Positions 7,467 through 15,031 of a stretch of DNA of 64,000 nt are shown piece after piece. How positions within the stretch are numbered: the stretch's first letter is position 1; each line of letters opens with the position of its first letter. A program made the translations under genes and the position numbers. Source of the stretch: G016756615 sp050958605. Lineage in GTDB: Bacteria; Pseudomonadota; Alphaproteobacteria; Rhizobiales; Rhizobiaceae. The stretch spans positions 299,377 to 363,376 of the forward strand of contig NZ_JBJHDO010000007.1 in assembly GCF_050958605.1 (NCBI RefSeq), written 5' to 3'. Under the pieces are notes generated by a model. That model searched no databases. It was not told where the DNA came from and worked only from the letters and a program-made list of their open reading frames with translations.

Positions 7467-9726
7467 CATTACTCCAATCCTCGGCTCCACCCATCTGCGG
7501 CATGGTTCGAATACCGGCCAGCCGCTCACTCGCGGCGACGGCCTGCTGAAAGTCACCGGCAGCGCCCGCTATGCCGCCGACAACCATCCCGCCGGCATGC
7601 TCTACGCCGTGACGGCCGTCGCCGGCATCGCGCGCGGGCGCGTCGCCTTCCTGGATATCGAAGCGGCGAAGGCCCATCCCGGCGTCGTCGAGGTCATGAC
7701 ATCGGCCAATCGTCCGCTCCTGGCCGCGGATCCCGACGCCAAGACCAATCCCTTCATGTTCCGGCTCGACCTGCTGCAGAGCGACCGCGTGCGCTATGCC
7801 AACCAGCCGATCGCCGTCGTCATCGCCGACAGCCTCGAAGCGGCGACGGAGGGTGCCGCCCTGCTCGCGCCGCGCTACGAGGCCGAACCGGCCCGGATCG
7901 GCCTCGATGCCGCCGAGGGGTTCGTTCCGAACGCCGTGAGGCTGGTCAGCCCGCCGAACGAGCATGTCGGCGATGTCGAGGCGGGCCTCGCTTCGGCCTC
8001 CGCCACGATCGACGCGACTTATGAGACACCGGCGCAGTATCACAACGCGATGGAGCCCCATGCCATCGTCGCGTCGTGGGACGGCGACAGGCTGTCGATC
8101 GACACGCCCAGCCAGGGAATCGCCATCGCGCAGCATCGTGTCGCCGAGCTCTTCGGCCTGCCGCCCGAGAACGTCCATATCCGCAGCCCGTTCCTCGGCG
8201 GCGGCTTCGGCTCGAAAGGCCTGCTCTCCGGACCGCAGGTGCTCGGCATCCTGGCCGCCAGACTGGTCGGCAAACCGGTCAAGCTCGTGCTTCGGCGCGA
8301 CCAGATGTATGGTCCGGTCGGCCATCGCTCGCCCACCCGCCAGCGGCTTCGTCTCGGCATGGATCGCGAAGGCCGGCTGACGGCACTCGACCATCACGTC
8401 ACGACGGCGACCAGCACCTTCGACGATTTCATCGAACCGGCCGGCGCGGCTTCGCACACCCTCTATGCCAGCCCGGCGATCGCGACGTCGCATCTTGGGG
8501 TGCGCAACGACATCGGCACGCCGCTCTTCATGCGCGCGCCGGGCGAGGCGTCGGGGTCGGCTGCACTGGAAAGCGCGATCGACGAGGCCGCCTGGGCCTG
8601 CGGCATGGACCCGCTGGAATTCCGGCTCCGAAACTATGCCGAAGTCGAGCCGATCTCCGGCAAGCCCTTCTCCTCGAAGGCGCTGCGCGAATGCTATTCC
8701 GAGGGGGCGTCCAGCTTCGGCTGGTCCGCGCGGCCGCTCCAGCCCCGGCACATGCTGGACGAGGACGGTTTTCTCGTCGGCTGGGGCGTGGGTACGGCCA
8801 CCTTCCCCGCCATCATGTTCCAGGCCGAGGCGCGCGCCGTGCTGCGCGGAGACGGCACCGGCCTGGTTGAGACGAGCGCTGCCGACATGGGCCAGGGCGC
8901 CTGGACCGCGCTGGCCCAGCTCGCCGCCGACAGCCTCGGCCTCGACATCGCCAGGGTCGAATTCCGGGCGGGCTCGTCCGACCTGCCCGATGCGGGAATT
9001 GCCGGCGGCTCCGGTCATACCGCGACAGCCGGCACGGCGATCCACAATGCCGGCGGCGATGTGATATCCCGGCTGGCGGAGCTTGCCACCGGCGACGAGC
9101 GCTCTCCCCTCTTCGGCGCGGGCAATGCCGGCGTGATCGCCCGCGCCGGCAGGCTCCATCGCCGCGACGACGAAAGCCGCAGCGAGGCCTATGCCGACAT
9201 TCTGGCACGCGCGGGGCTTGCCGAGATCGAAGGCAACGGGACGAGCGCGACCGACCAGGCCGCGCGAGAGGCTCTTGCCATGCATGCGCATGGCGCGGTG
9301 TTCGCCGAGGTCAAGGTCGACCCTGATCTCGGTCAGGTCAGGGTGACGCGTCTTGTCGGCGCCTTCGCGGCGGGCCGGGTCGTCAACCCGCGGCTGGTGC
9401 GCAGCCAATATTATGGCGGCATGATCTGGGGCGTGTCCTTCGCGCTGCACGAGCACGCGATCACCGACAAGCGTTCGGGTCGCGTGATGAATGCGGATCT
9501 GGCCGAGTACCACATCCCGGTGAATGCGGACGTGCCCTCGCTCAAAGCCCTGCTGATCGAGGAGCGCGACCCCCATGTAAACCCGCTGGGCATCAAGGGC
9601 GTCGGCGAAATCGGCATCACCGGAACGGTCGGCGCGATCGCGAATGCTGTCTGGCACGCCACCGGTATACGTGTTCGACGCTTCCCCATCGCCATCGAGG
9701 ATCTCGGAGCCCTTCACGCAGCGTGA
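7459..9726 (+). CDS. paoC: Aldehyde oxidoreductase molybdenum-binding subunit (PaoC-like)
   Basis: A 755-residue catalytic subunit of the xanthine oxidase family. Molybdopterin contacts include LGGGFGSKG (about residue 246) and ADMGQGAW. The catalytic Glu lies in KGVGEIG near the C-terminus. Family members of this shape oxidise aldehydes to acids, often aromatic or otherwise toxic ones; the true substrate is not visible. The molybdenum cofactor chaperone usually encoded next (paoD/xdhC) is missing here, since the next stretch is repeat DNA. It must be supplied elsewhere. Confidence 0.92.
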   Translation: MPDITPILGSTHLRHGSNTGQPLTRGDGLLKVTGSARYAADNHPAGMLYAVTAVAGIARGRVAFLDIEAAKAHPGVVEVMTSANRPLLAADPDAKTNPFMFRLDLLQSDRVRYANQPIAVVIADSLEAATEGAALLAPRYEAEPARIGLDAAEGFVPNAVRLVSPPNEHVGDVEAGLASASATIDATYETPAQYHNAMEPHAIVASWDGDRLSIDTPSQGIAIAQHRVAELFGLPPENVHIRSPFLGGGFGSKGLLSGPQVLGILAARLVGKPVKLVLRRDQMYGPVGHRSPTRQRLRLGMDREGRLTALDHHVTTATSTFDDFIEPAGAASHTLYASPAIATSHLGVRNDIGTPLFMRAPGEASGSAALESAIDEAAWACGMDPLEFRLRNYAEVEPISGKPFSSKALRECYSEGASSFGWSARPLQPRHMLDEDGFLVGWGVGTATFPAIMFQAEARAVLRGDGTGLVETSAADMGQGAWTALAQLAADSLGLDIARVEFRAGSSDLPDAGIAGGSGHTATAGTAIHNAGGDVISRLAELATGDERSPLFGAGNAGVIARAGRLHRRDDESRSEAYADILARAGLAEIEGNGTSATDQAAREALAMHAHGAVFAEVKVDPDLGQVRVTRLVGAFAAGRVVNPRLVRSQYYGGMIWGVSFALHEHAITDKRSGRVMNADLAEYHIPVNADVPSLKALLIEERDPHVNPLGIKGVGEIGITGTVGAIANAVWHATGIRVRRFPIAIEDLGALHAA

Positions 9727-9846
9727 CCTCGCCGCGAGCTGCCAGCACCGCCGCGCTTCGGGAAGAGCGCGCGGCGGGGCGACCAACTGGTCCTCTGCAC
9801 AGAAGGAATGGTAGGTTGGTTAGGAGGCATGGGCATCTCCGTGGTG

Positions 9847-9945
9847 CCTCCTTCGAGGCTCGCTTCGCTCGCACCTCAGGATGAGGATGGTCGGCGCTTT
9901 GGCCCTCCTCCTGAGGCGCCCGCGAAGCGGGCCTTGAAGGACGCC
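9847..9945. repeat. Palindromic intergenic repeat, family B, copy 1
   Basis: Two inverted copies of a unit containing CCTTCGAGGCTCGCTTCGCT and CACCTCAGGATGAGG face each other across about 15 bases, so the transcript would fold into a long imperfect hairpin. The same unit recurs at 12395-12568. It lies between paoC and a rightward hydrolase gene. I associate it with Rhizobiales genomes generally; no protein is encoded. Confidence 0.75.
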
Positions 9946-9964
9946 TGGGAGAGAGGGCCGTTTG

Positions 9965-10783
9965 ATGTCGTGGAAGCTGGATGAGAACGTGAAAACATCT
10001 GCCGGCGTCGTCGCGGCGGGTTGCGTTGGTGGTGGGCCGGCACTCGTGCTGGCTCATGGCTGGCCATGGTCCTCGTTCTCGTGGCATCGCGTCATTCCGG
10101 AACTTGCGACGCGGTATCGTGTCCATTGGTACGACATGCCGGGATATGGTCGATCCGAAAAGAGCGCCGAACAGCGCACATCGCTCGATGTGCAGGGAAA
10201 AGTGTTCGCGGAAATGCTTGCGCATTGGCGCCTCGATCGGCCCACGGTCGTTGCCCACGACTTCGGCGGAGCGACGACGCTGCGAGCCCATTTGCTGCAC
10301 CGTTGCGATTTCGATCGATATGTCCTGATGAATGTCGTCGCGATGCGTCCCTGGGGATCGGAATTCTTCGACCATGTCGGCCGTCATGTGGAGGCCTTTC
10401 AGGGCCTACCGCCGCATATCCACAAAGCGGTTGTCGAAGCCTACATCAAGGGCGCGGTCGCCGGCGAAATCGCCCCCGGGGATTTCGAGAAACTTGTCGA
10501 GCCGTGGCTTTCCGAAGAGGGGCAAGGAAGCTTCTATCGGCAATTCGCCCAGGCTGATGAAAGATACACCGCCGAAATCGAGCCGATGTTCGGGGACGTT
10601 CGATGCCCCGTGAAGATAATCTGGGGCAAGGATGATCCATGGATCCCGCTGGAGCGTGGCAAGGCACTTCATGCGCTCATCCCACAGGCATTGTTCGAAG
10701 AACTGCCCGGCATAGGTCATCTTCCCCAGCTCGAAGCTCCGGACATCGTCCTGGAGCAGCTGAACGCATTTTTGTCACGCTAA
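9965..10783 (+). CDS. Alpha/beta hydrolase of the haloacetate dehalogenase/epoxide hydrolase class
   Basis: A 272-residue cytosolic alpha/beta hydrolase. The oxyanion motif is HGWPWSS (about 31-37). The nucleophile elbow reads AHDFGG with Asp99, not Ser, which places it with haloalkane or haloacetate dehalogenases and epoxide hydrolases rather than esterases. An acid (GKDDPW) and a final His (GIGHLPQLE) complete the triad. The ATG at 9965 was chosen; a TTG one codon earlier is possible. It stands alone behind a palindromic repeat, so its substrate cannot be inferred from neighbours. Confidence 0.85.
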   Translation: MSWKLDENVKTSAGVVAAGCVGGGPALVLAHGWPWSSFSWHRVIPELATRYRVHWYDMPGYGRSEKSAEQRTSLDVQGKVFAEMLAHWRLDRPTVVAHDFGGATTLRAHLLHRCDFDRYVLMNVVAMRPWGSEFFDHVGRHVEAFQGLPPHIHKAVVEAYIKGAVAGEIAPGDFEKLVEPWLSEEGQGSFYRQFAQADERYTAEIEPMFGDVRCPVKIIWGKDDPWIPLERGKALHALIPQALFEELPGIGHLPQLEAPDIVLEQLNAFLSR

Positions 10784-11024
10784 GGCAAAGACCGGCGGGG
10801 GATCGAAGGTCAACGAATGCCGGCAAACTGCCGTATCCAATCGCCTTCTCGCAAAGCGAAATTGGCGCTTCGGACATATTTGCCATTCGCAAGCAAAATT
10901 TAACCATATTTGTCCATCTTTTCTCGATCACTTGTTCAAGAAGGGGACAATCCGGAAGTCGCGCATCTGCGGTCGCTCGCCGACCCGAGGGCTGTTGCGG
11001 GAACTGCCGGCTTGATACGTTTTT

Positions 11025-12344
11025 GTGAGTAGCCTCGTTCGTGCACAGTCTTTGCACCGTTTGGTGCGCCCACTGCTGATTGCTGCCTTTGGTACCGCCT
11101 TTGCCGGCGTGGCGGTGTGGTCCGCAGCCGGCATGGTCGCGATGGGTAGTTCCTTCGCTCCCGACTCAGCTCCGGCCCAGCCGGAACTCTACTTCGTCAA
11201 GAGGACGCCGGCGCTGCCGGCGGATCAGCATTCGGGCAAGGCGCCGAGGCTGCTTGCCGCGGCAACGGCGCGGCCCGTTATGGCCGCGGTCGCTGCCGGC
11301 GGTCGTGGCAAATCCGACCGCCTTCCCGACACGGCGGAAAGGCCCGACGCAGGCAGCAATGCCGCGCGCTTCGACGCTGTCGTGAAGCAAGCCGAACTGA
11401 CATCGGAGAAACTGGCGCGCCTTTTTGATCGCGCCGGCTCCGCCAAGACGCATCGCTCCGCCGCGAAGGCCAGCGCCCCGACACCCGAACGCTTCGCGCC
11501 ACCGGCCCCCAACCGATCGCCAACGCTGCTCGCCTATGCCGATCCTTCTCCAAACGGAGCCGGCGCGGCCTTGTCCGCCCTGTTGACGCCGCCCCTGGAG
11601 GACGAGGATCTCGACCCTTCGGAGGAAGCGGACGAGGCTCTCGCCCTGCCCCTGCCCGATTTTGAGGCCACGCCTTCCGACGCGCCCCTTCCGCAGCTTC
11701 GCCCGCGCAGCGATTATACTCGCAGGCCCGCCGCGGAGGAGACGGGGAAACCGGAAGCACGCCAAGCCGAAAGGCCGGCCGAAGAGGACGGACCAGGGAA
11801 GGCCGGCGAACGCGAAAAGCCGAAGCGGCAGAAGCTCGCCTATGCGCGTCCGGACGACCCATCCAATGCAAGCGGCGGCCTCGGCCGGACGCTCCGCAAC
11901 CTGTTCGGCGGCGGAGCCAGGGCCGGAAACGGCGTCGCCGTCTACGACATCAGCGCGGCGCGGGTCTACATGCCCGACGGCAGCGTGCTCGAGGCTCATT
12001 CCGGCATCGGCAAGATGGCCGACGATCCGCGCTACGTACACGTCAAGATGAACGGGCCGACCCCGCCCCACACCTATAACCTCAGGATGCGCGAAAAACG
12101 CTTCCATGGCGTTGAGGCGATCCGCATGCTGCCCGTCGACGGCAAGAACAAGCACGGCCGCGACGGCTTTCTCACCCACAGCTACCTGCTGCGCGGCGGC
12201 CGCGCGGAATCGCATGGCTGCGTCGCCTTCAAGAACTACGACCGGTTCCTCAACGCGTTCAAGCAGGGCAAGGTCAAGCAGCTCGTCGTGGTGCCGAGCG
12301 GCGGCCGGGCCACCATGCTCGCCTCCAACGGCAAGAGCATCTGA
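11025..12344 (+). CDS. Envelope protein with C-terminal DUF2778/Tlde1-like L,D-transpeptidase domain
   Basis: A 439-residue protein starting at GTG. An N-terminal hydrophobic segment (about residues 14-42) serves as signal anchor. Residues about 45-280 form a low-complexity linker rich in Ala, Pro, Glu and Arg, probably crossing the periplasm. The last 150 residues resemble the DUF2778 (Tlde1) domain, with THSYLLRGG and the catalytic SHGCVAF near residues 396-402, as in L,D-transpeptidase-like peptidoglycan enzymes. It probably modifies cell-wall cross-links. It is monocistronic, with about 240 bp of AT-richer DNA upstream and repeat DNA downstream. Confidence 0.8.
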   Translation: MSSLVRAQSLHRLVRPLLIAAFGTAFAGVAVWSAAGMVAMGSSFAPDSAPAQPELYFVKRTPALPADQHSGKAPRLLAAATARPVMAAVAAGGRGKSDRLPDTAERPDAGSNAARFDAVVKQAELTSEKLARLFDRAGSAKTHRSAAKASAPTPERFAPPAPNRSPTLLAYADPSPNGAGAALSALLTPPLEDEDLDPSEEADEALALPLPDFEATPSDAPLPQLRPRSDYTRRPAAEETGKPEARQAERPAEEDGPGKAGEREKPKRQKLAYARPDDPSNASGGLGRTLRNLFGGGARAGNGVAVYDISAARVYMPDGSVLEAHSGIGKMADDPRYVHVKMNGPTPPHTYNLRMREKRFHGVEAIRMLPVDGKNKHGRDGFLTHSYLLRGGRAESHGCVAFKNYDRFLNAFKQGKVKQLVVVPSGGRATMLASNGKSI

Positions 12345-12394
12345 GCGAGGGGGACGAAGGCCTGCTTCCGCACAAGCAGCCCTGTCACTCCTGG

Positions 12395-12568
12395 GGTGCG
12401 TCCTTCGAGGCTCGCTCCGCTCGCGCCTCAGGATGAGGACCGGCGTGCCATTTTATCGATTTGATCCGTAGGTGCTTCGAGGCCCTTCGCGGGATTTCAG
12501 GATGAGAACCTTAGCGCTGACTGCCCTCATCCTGAGGTGCGAGCGGAGCGAGCCTCGAAGGACGCACC
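12395..12568. repeat. Palindromic intergenic repeat, family B, copy 2
   Basis: An inverted pair of family B units, left arm 12395-12439 and right arm 12524-12568. A degraded partial unit (around 12476-12510, with CAGGATGAGAACC) lies between them. The arms carry the same cores as 9847-9945. With flanking non-coding sequence it accounts for the 356-bp gap between 12344 and 12701, apart from the ArsR operator at 12666. Confidence 0.75.
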
Positions 12569-12665
12569 GCCCATCCGCTGGCACATGGTCGAGGGCCGAA
12601 CCTCGTCGCTCCCCTGCATTCGCCCCGCAACTGCCTTCGCCCGTCCTTGACAAGGTTCCGACACA

Positions 12666-12687
12666 TATTTAACGTTCTCGTTAAATA
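12666..12687. promoter_or_regulatory. Perfect inverted-repeat operator upstream of ArsR gene
   Basis: TATTTAACG and CGTTAAATA form perfect 9-bp arms around a 4-base centre, ending 13 bp before the ArsR-family start codon. AT-rich dyads of this size right before the gene are typical autorepression sites for ArsR/SmtB proteins. Binding here would also cover the ribosome-binding and promoter region of the four-gene operon. Confidence 0.7.
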
Positions 12688-12700
12688 CAAACGTCACGCC

Positions 12701-13051
12701 ATGAACACCGATCCGCTCAGCATCCAGTTCGCTGCCCTTGCCGACCCCACGCGCCGCGCGATCCTTGCCCGGTTGAGCGAAGAAGGGGAGACGTCGGTGA
12801 ACGATCTCGCGGCGCCGTTCGCGATGAGCCTGCCGGCAATCTCGCGGCACTTGAAGGTTCTGGAGAATGCCGGCTTCGTCAGCCGCAGCCGCGCAGCGCA
12901 ATGGCGGCCGGCCAAGTTCGAACCGCTGGCCATGAAAGGGATCGCCGACTGGATCGATCATTATCGTCGCTTCTGGGAATCGAGCTTCGACCGCCTGGAC
13001 GGATTTCTGAAGAGGATTCAATCGCGGGACGACGATGCCTCCCACCACTGA
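12701..13051 (+). CDS. ArsR-family transcriptional regulator
   Basis: A 116-residue winged-helix regulator. The family pattern FAALADPTRRAILARL (about 9-24) is present, as is a recognition helix in FAMSLPAISRHLKVLENAG. The metal-binding ELCVCDL motif of true arsenic sensors is missing, and there is no Cys at all. It therefore belongs to the non-metal subgroup that is often paired with an SRPBCC protein, as here. The ATG at 12701 was chosen over an upstream extension because the operator dyad sits just before it. It overlaps the SRPBCC gene by 17 bp. Confidence 0.88.
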   Translation: MNTDPLSIQFAALADPTRRAILARLSEEGETSVNDLAAPFAMSLPAISRHLKVLENAGFVSRSRAAQWRPAKFEPLAMKGIADWIDHYRRFWESSFDRLDGFLKRIQSRDDDASHH

Positions 13052-13520
13052 CAGGGTTGCGCCGCACGAACTGAAACTGCGCCGCATCTTCGACGCGCCG
13101 CGGGAGCTGGTCTGGCAGGCCTGGACCCGGCCCGAAATGCTGATCGCATGGTTCGGGTCGCCCGAGTGGCCTGCCGTCGAAACGGAGCAGGACCTGCGCC
13201 CGGGCGGCGTCTGGCGCGCCTGCCTGCGCTCGCCGACCGAGGGTCGCCTGCTCTGGCAGGGCGGCGTTTATCACGAGGTGGTTCCGCCCGAGCGCCTGGT
13301 GTTCAGCTTCAAATGGGAGAGCGACGACCACGAGGACGGCACGCCCGTCGAGACGCAAGTCACCGTGCTCCTCACCGAGACGCCGGATGGACGGACACAG
13401 ATGGATTTCACGCAGCGGGGATTGAAGTCCGAGCAAAGCCTGGCGGGACACCGCCATGGCTGGACGGGCACCTTCGGTCGGCTCGACCAATGGCTGCGTA
13501 TCCATACCGACAATCAATGA
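13035..13520 (+). CDS. SRPBCC/AHSA1-like domain protein
   Basis: A 161-residue single-domain START-like protein of the AHSA1 (activator of Hsp90 homologue 1) group. The usual N-terminal pattern is present (RIFDAPRELVWQAWTRPE) and the usual helix-grip end (HGWTGTFGRLDQWL). Such proteins bind small hydrophobic ligands. They are very often encoded after an ArsR regulator of this subgroup, where the pair responds to an unknown signal. Cytoplasmic, no signal peptide. Translationally coupled to the ArsR gene. Confidence 0.85.
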   Translation: MPPTTDRVAPHELKLRRIFDAPRELVWQAWTRPEMLIAWFGSPEWPAVETEQDLRPGGVWRACLRSPTEGRLLWQGGVYHEVVPPERLVFSFKWESDDHEDGTPVETQVTVLLTETPDGRTQMDFTQRGLKSEQSLAGHRHGWTGTFGRLDQWLRIHTDNQ

Positions 13521-13584
13521 GATTGACCGTTGGAGCGCGCGACCGCGCGCCGCGCCTGCTGGCGCGATATCACAGGAGGACGGC

Positions 13585-14022
13585 ATGAATGCACAAACCA
13601 TGATTTGGACAGGTCGGGTCCTTACCGGTCTTTTCGCCCTGTTCATGCTCGGCGCGTCCATCGCGCCCAAGTTGCTTCATATGCCCGTGGCGGAACAGAC
13701 GATGGCCGAACTCGGCTGGCCCTCCGGCTTTGCCTTCTTCATCGGCGTCATCGAACTCGCCTGCCTCGTGCTCTACCTGATCCCCCGCACCAGCGTGCTT
13801 GGCGCCGTGCTGATGATGGGGCTGCTGGGCGGCGCGATGGCGACGCAGATCCGGGCGGGCAGCCCGCTCTTCAGCCACATCCTTTTCAGCCTCTATCTCG
13901 GCCTGTTCATGTGGGGCGGGCTCTGGCTCCGCGACCGGCGCCTCAGGGCGCTGTTCCCATTTGCGCGAGAGGCTTCGGGCGCCGCCGATCCGGAAACAGC
14001 CTTGCAGCCCGCCGGTCGGTAG
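13585..14022 (+). CDS. DoxX-family membrane protein
   Basis: A 145-residue integral membrane protein with four hydrophobic helices (about residues 8-28, 48-70, 75-95 and 100-118) and a charged C-terminus. The arrangement fits the DoxX-like family. The start at 13585 follows CAGGAGGA closely. Neighbours are the ArsR/SRPBCC pair upstream and a VOC enzyme 68 bp downstream, all rightward, so it is probably the third gene of one operon. Function in this context is unknown; DoxX relatives have been linked to oxidative or thiol stress. Confidence 0.8.
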   Translation: MNAQTMIWTGRVLTGLFALFMLGASIAPKLLHMPVAEQTMAELGWPSGFAFFIGVIELACLVLYLIPRTSVLGAVLMMGLLGGAMATQIRAGSPLFSHILFSLYLGLFMWGGLWLRDRRLRALFPFAREASGAADPETALQPAGR

Positions 14023-14090
14023 GATCGGCAACAGCCTGTCCGTTCGCCGCGAGCGACTGCAGGCAACAAACCTCGATCAAGGAGACGAGC

Positions 14091-14513
14091 ATGCCCAACA
14101 TGATCTTCGTGAATCTGCCGGTGAAGGATCTCGCCGCCTCCATCCGCTTTTACGAGGCGATCGGCTGCCGGAAGAACGAGCAATTCAGCGACGAGAAAGC
14201 GGCCTCGATGGTCTGGTCGGATACGATCACCTTCCAGCTCCTGACGCGGGATTATTTCGCCACCTTCACGTCGAAGCAGATCCCAGACGCCCATGCGACT
14301 TGCCAGGTGCTTCTCTGCGTATCTCGCGACAGCCGCGAGGAGGTGGATTCGCTCGCCGACACCGCGGGGAAAGCCGGCGGCAAGGCCGACATCCGCGAGC
14401 CGATGGACATGGGCTTCATGTACAATCGAGCGATCGAGGATCCGGACGGGCATGTGTTCGAGCTCGCATGGATGGATCCCCAGGCCGTCATGGCGGACGG
14501 CGACGGGGTCTGA
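14091..14513 (+). CDS. VOC-superfamily protein (glyoxalase/bleomycin-resistance fold)
   Basis: A 140-residue protein with the paired beta-alpha-beta-beta-beta modules of the vicinal oxygen chelate superfamily. The ends are characteristic (FVNLPVKDLAASIRFYEAIG and, late, DPDGHVFELAWMDP). The final His and Glu fit a metal site. Members include lyases, dioxygenases and antibiotic-binding proteins, so a specific reaction cannot be given. GGAGACGAGC precedes the ATG. It is last in the ArsR-controlled operon, and repeat DNA follows immediately. Confidence 0.82.
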   Translation: MPNMIFVNLPVKDLAASIRFYEAIGCRKNEQFSDEKAASMVWSDTITFQLLTRDYFATFTSKQIPDAHATCQVLLCVSRDSREEVDSLADTAGKAGGKADIREPMDMGFMYNRAIEDPDGHVFELAWMDPQAVMADGDGV

Positions 14514-14574
14514 TGCGGCCGGGCCTACCAGCGACATAAGGGACTGACCGTTCGGGCCAGCCCCTCATCTGCTT

Positions 14575-14610
14575 GCCGGCATCTTCTTTCAGGCCGGCAT
14601 CTTCTTTCAG
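14575..14610. repeat. 18-bp exact tandem duplication
   Basis: GCCGGCATCTTCTTTCAG occurs twice in direct succession (14575-14592 and 14593-14610), immediately before repeat A copy 2. It looks like a small slippage or insertion scar and encodes nothing visible. Confidence 0.85.
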
Positions 14611-14612
14611 TA

Positions 14613-14756
14613 AAACGGGGAGAAGGAAGAAGTCGTCTTCGCTTTCGCCAATCACTCGCATTGGCGACTGGCGAAACCCAAGCGGCCATCGTCTCTCTCC
14701 CCGCGCATTCCGCGGGGAGAGATGTCCGGCAGGACAGTGAGGGGCAACTCACGACC
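14613..14756. repeat. Palindromic intergenic repeat, family A, copy 2
   Basis: This copy aligns with 21-159 over its whole length: the AACGGGGAGAAG start, a TTTCGCCA/TGGCGAAA pair, a CTCTCCCCGCG/CGCGGGGAGAG hairpin and the GATGTCCGGCAGGACAGTG tail. It occupies the first half of the 518-bp gap 14514-15031. In the rest of that gap (14757-15031) I see no gene, only GC-rich sequence that may be further decayed repeat. Confidence 0.78.
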
Positions 14757-15031
14757 TGTCAAAGATCAAGACCAGCAAGAAGCTCGGACCTGCCCCACCT
14801 TCTCCTCGGGCCCGCGCCGCGAGCAGCCCGCCTGCCGTGGAATGAAGCGCCGCCGAAACAAATGAAACACTCCGGCAGTGCTCGAGACAAACGCCGGAAA
14901 CGAAAGCGGCGTATGACGGTAGCGCCGCTGAAGCGGCCGATTCAACCGGCGAAACGCAAATCACCACGGCCCTGGACAGAACTCAGTTGGCCGGGGCACT
15001 GACGCGTCTTGCCCAAACCCGAGGGCGAAAA

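Noticed and set aside
7336..9786. An 816-codon leftward open frame opposite the paoC-like gene
   Set aside because: It is an antisense shadow of a strongly supported gene; its composition is rich in Arg, Ala and Gly with no recognisable domain and no ribosome site.
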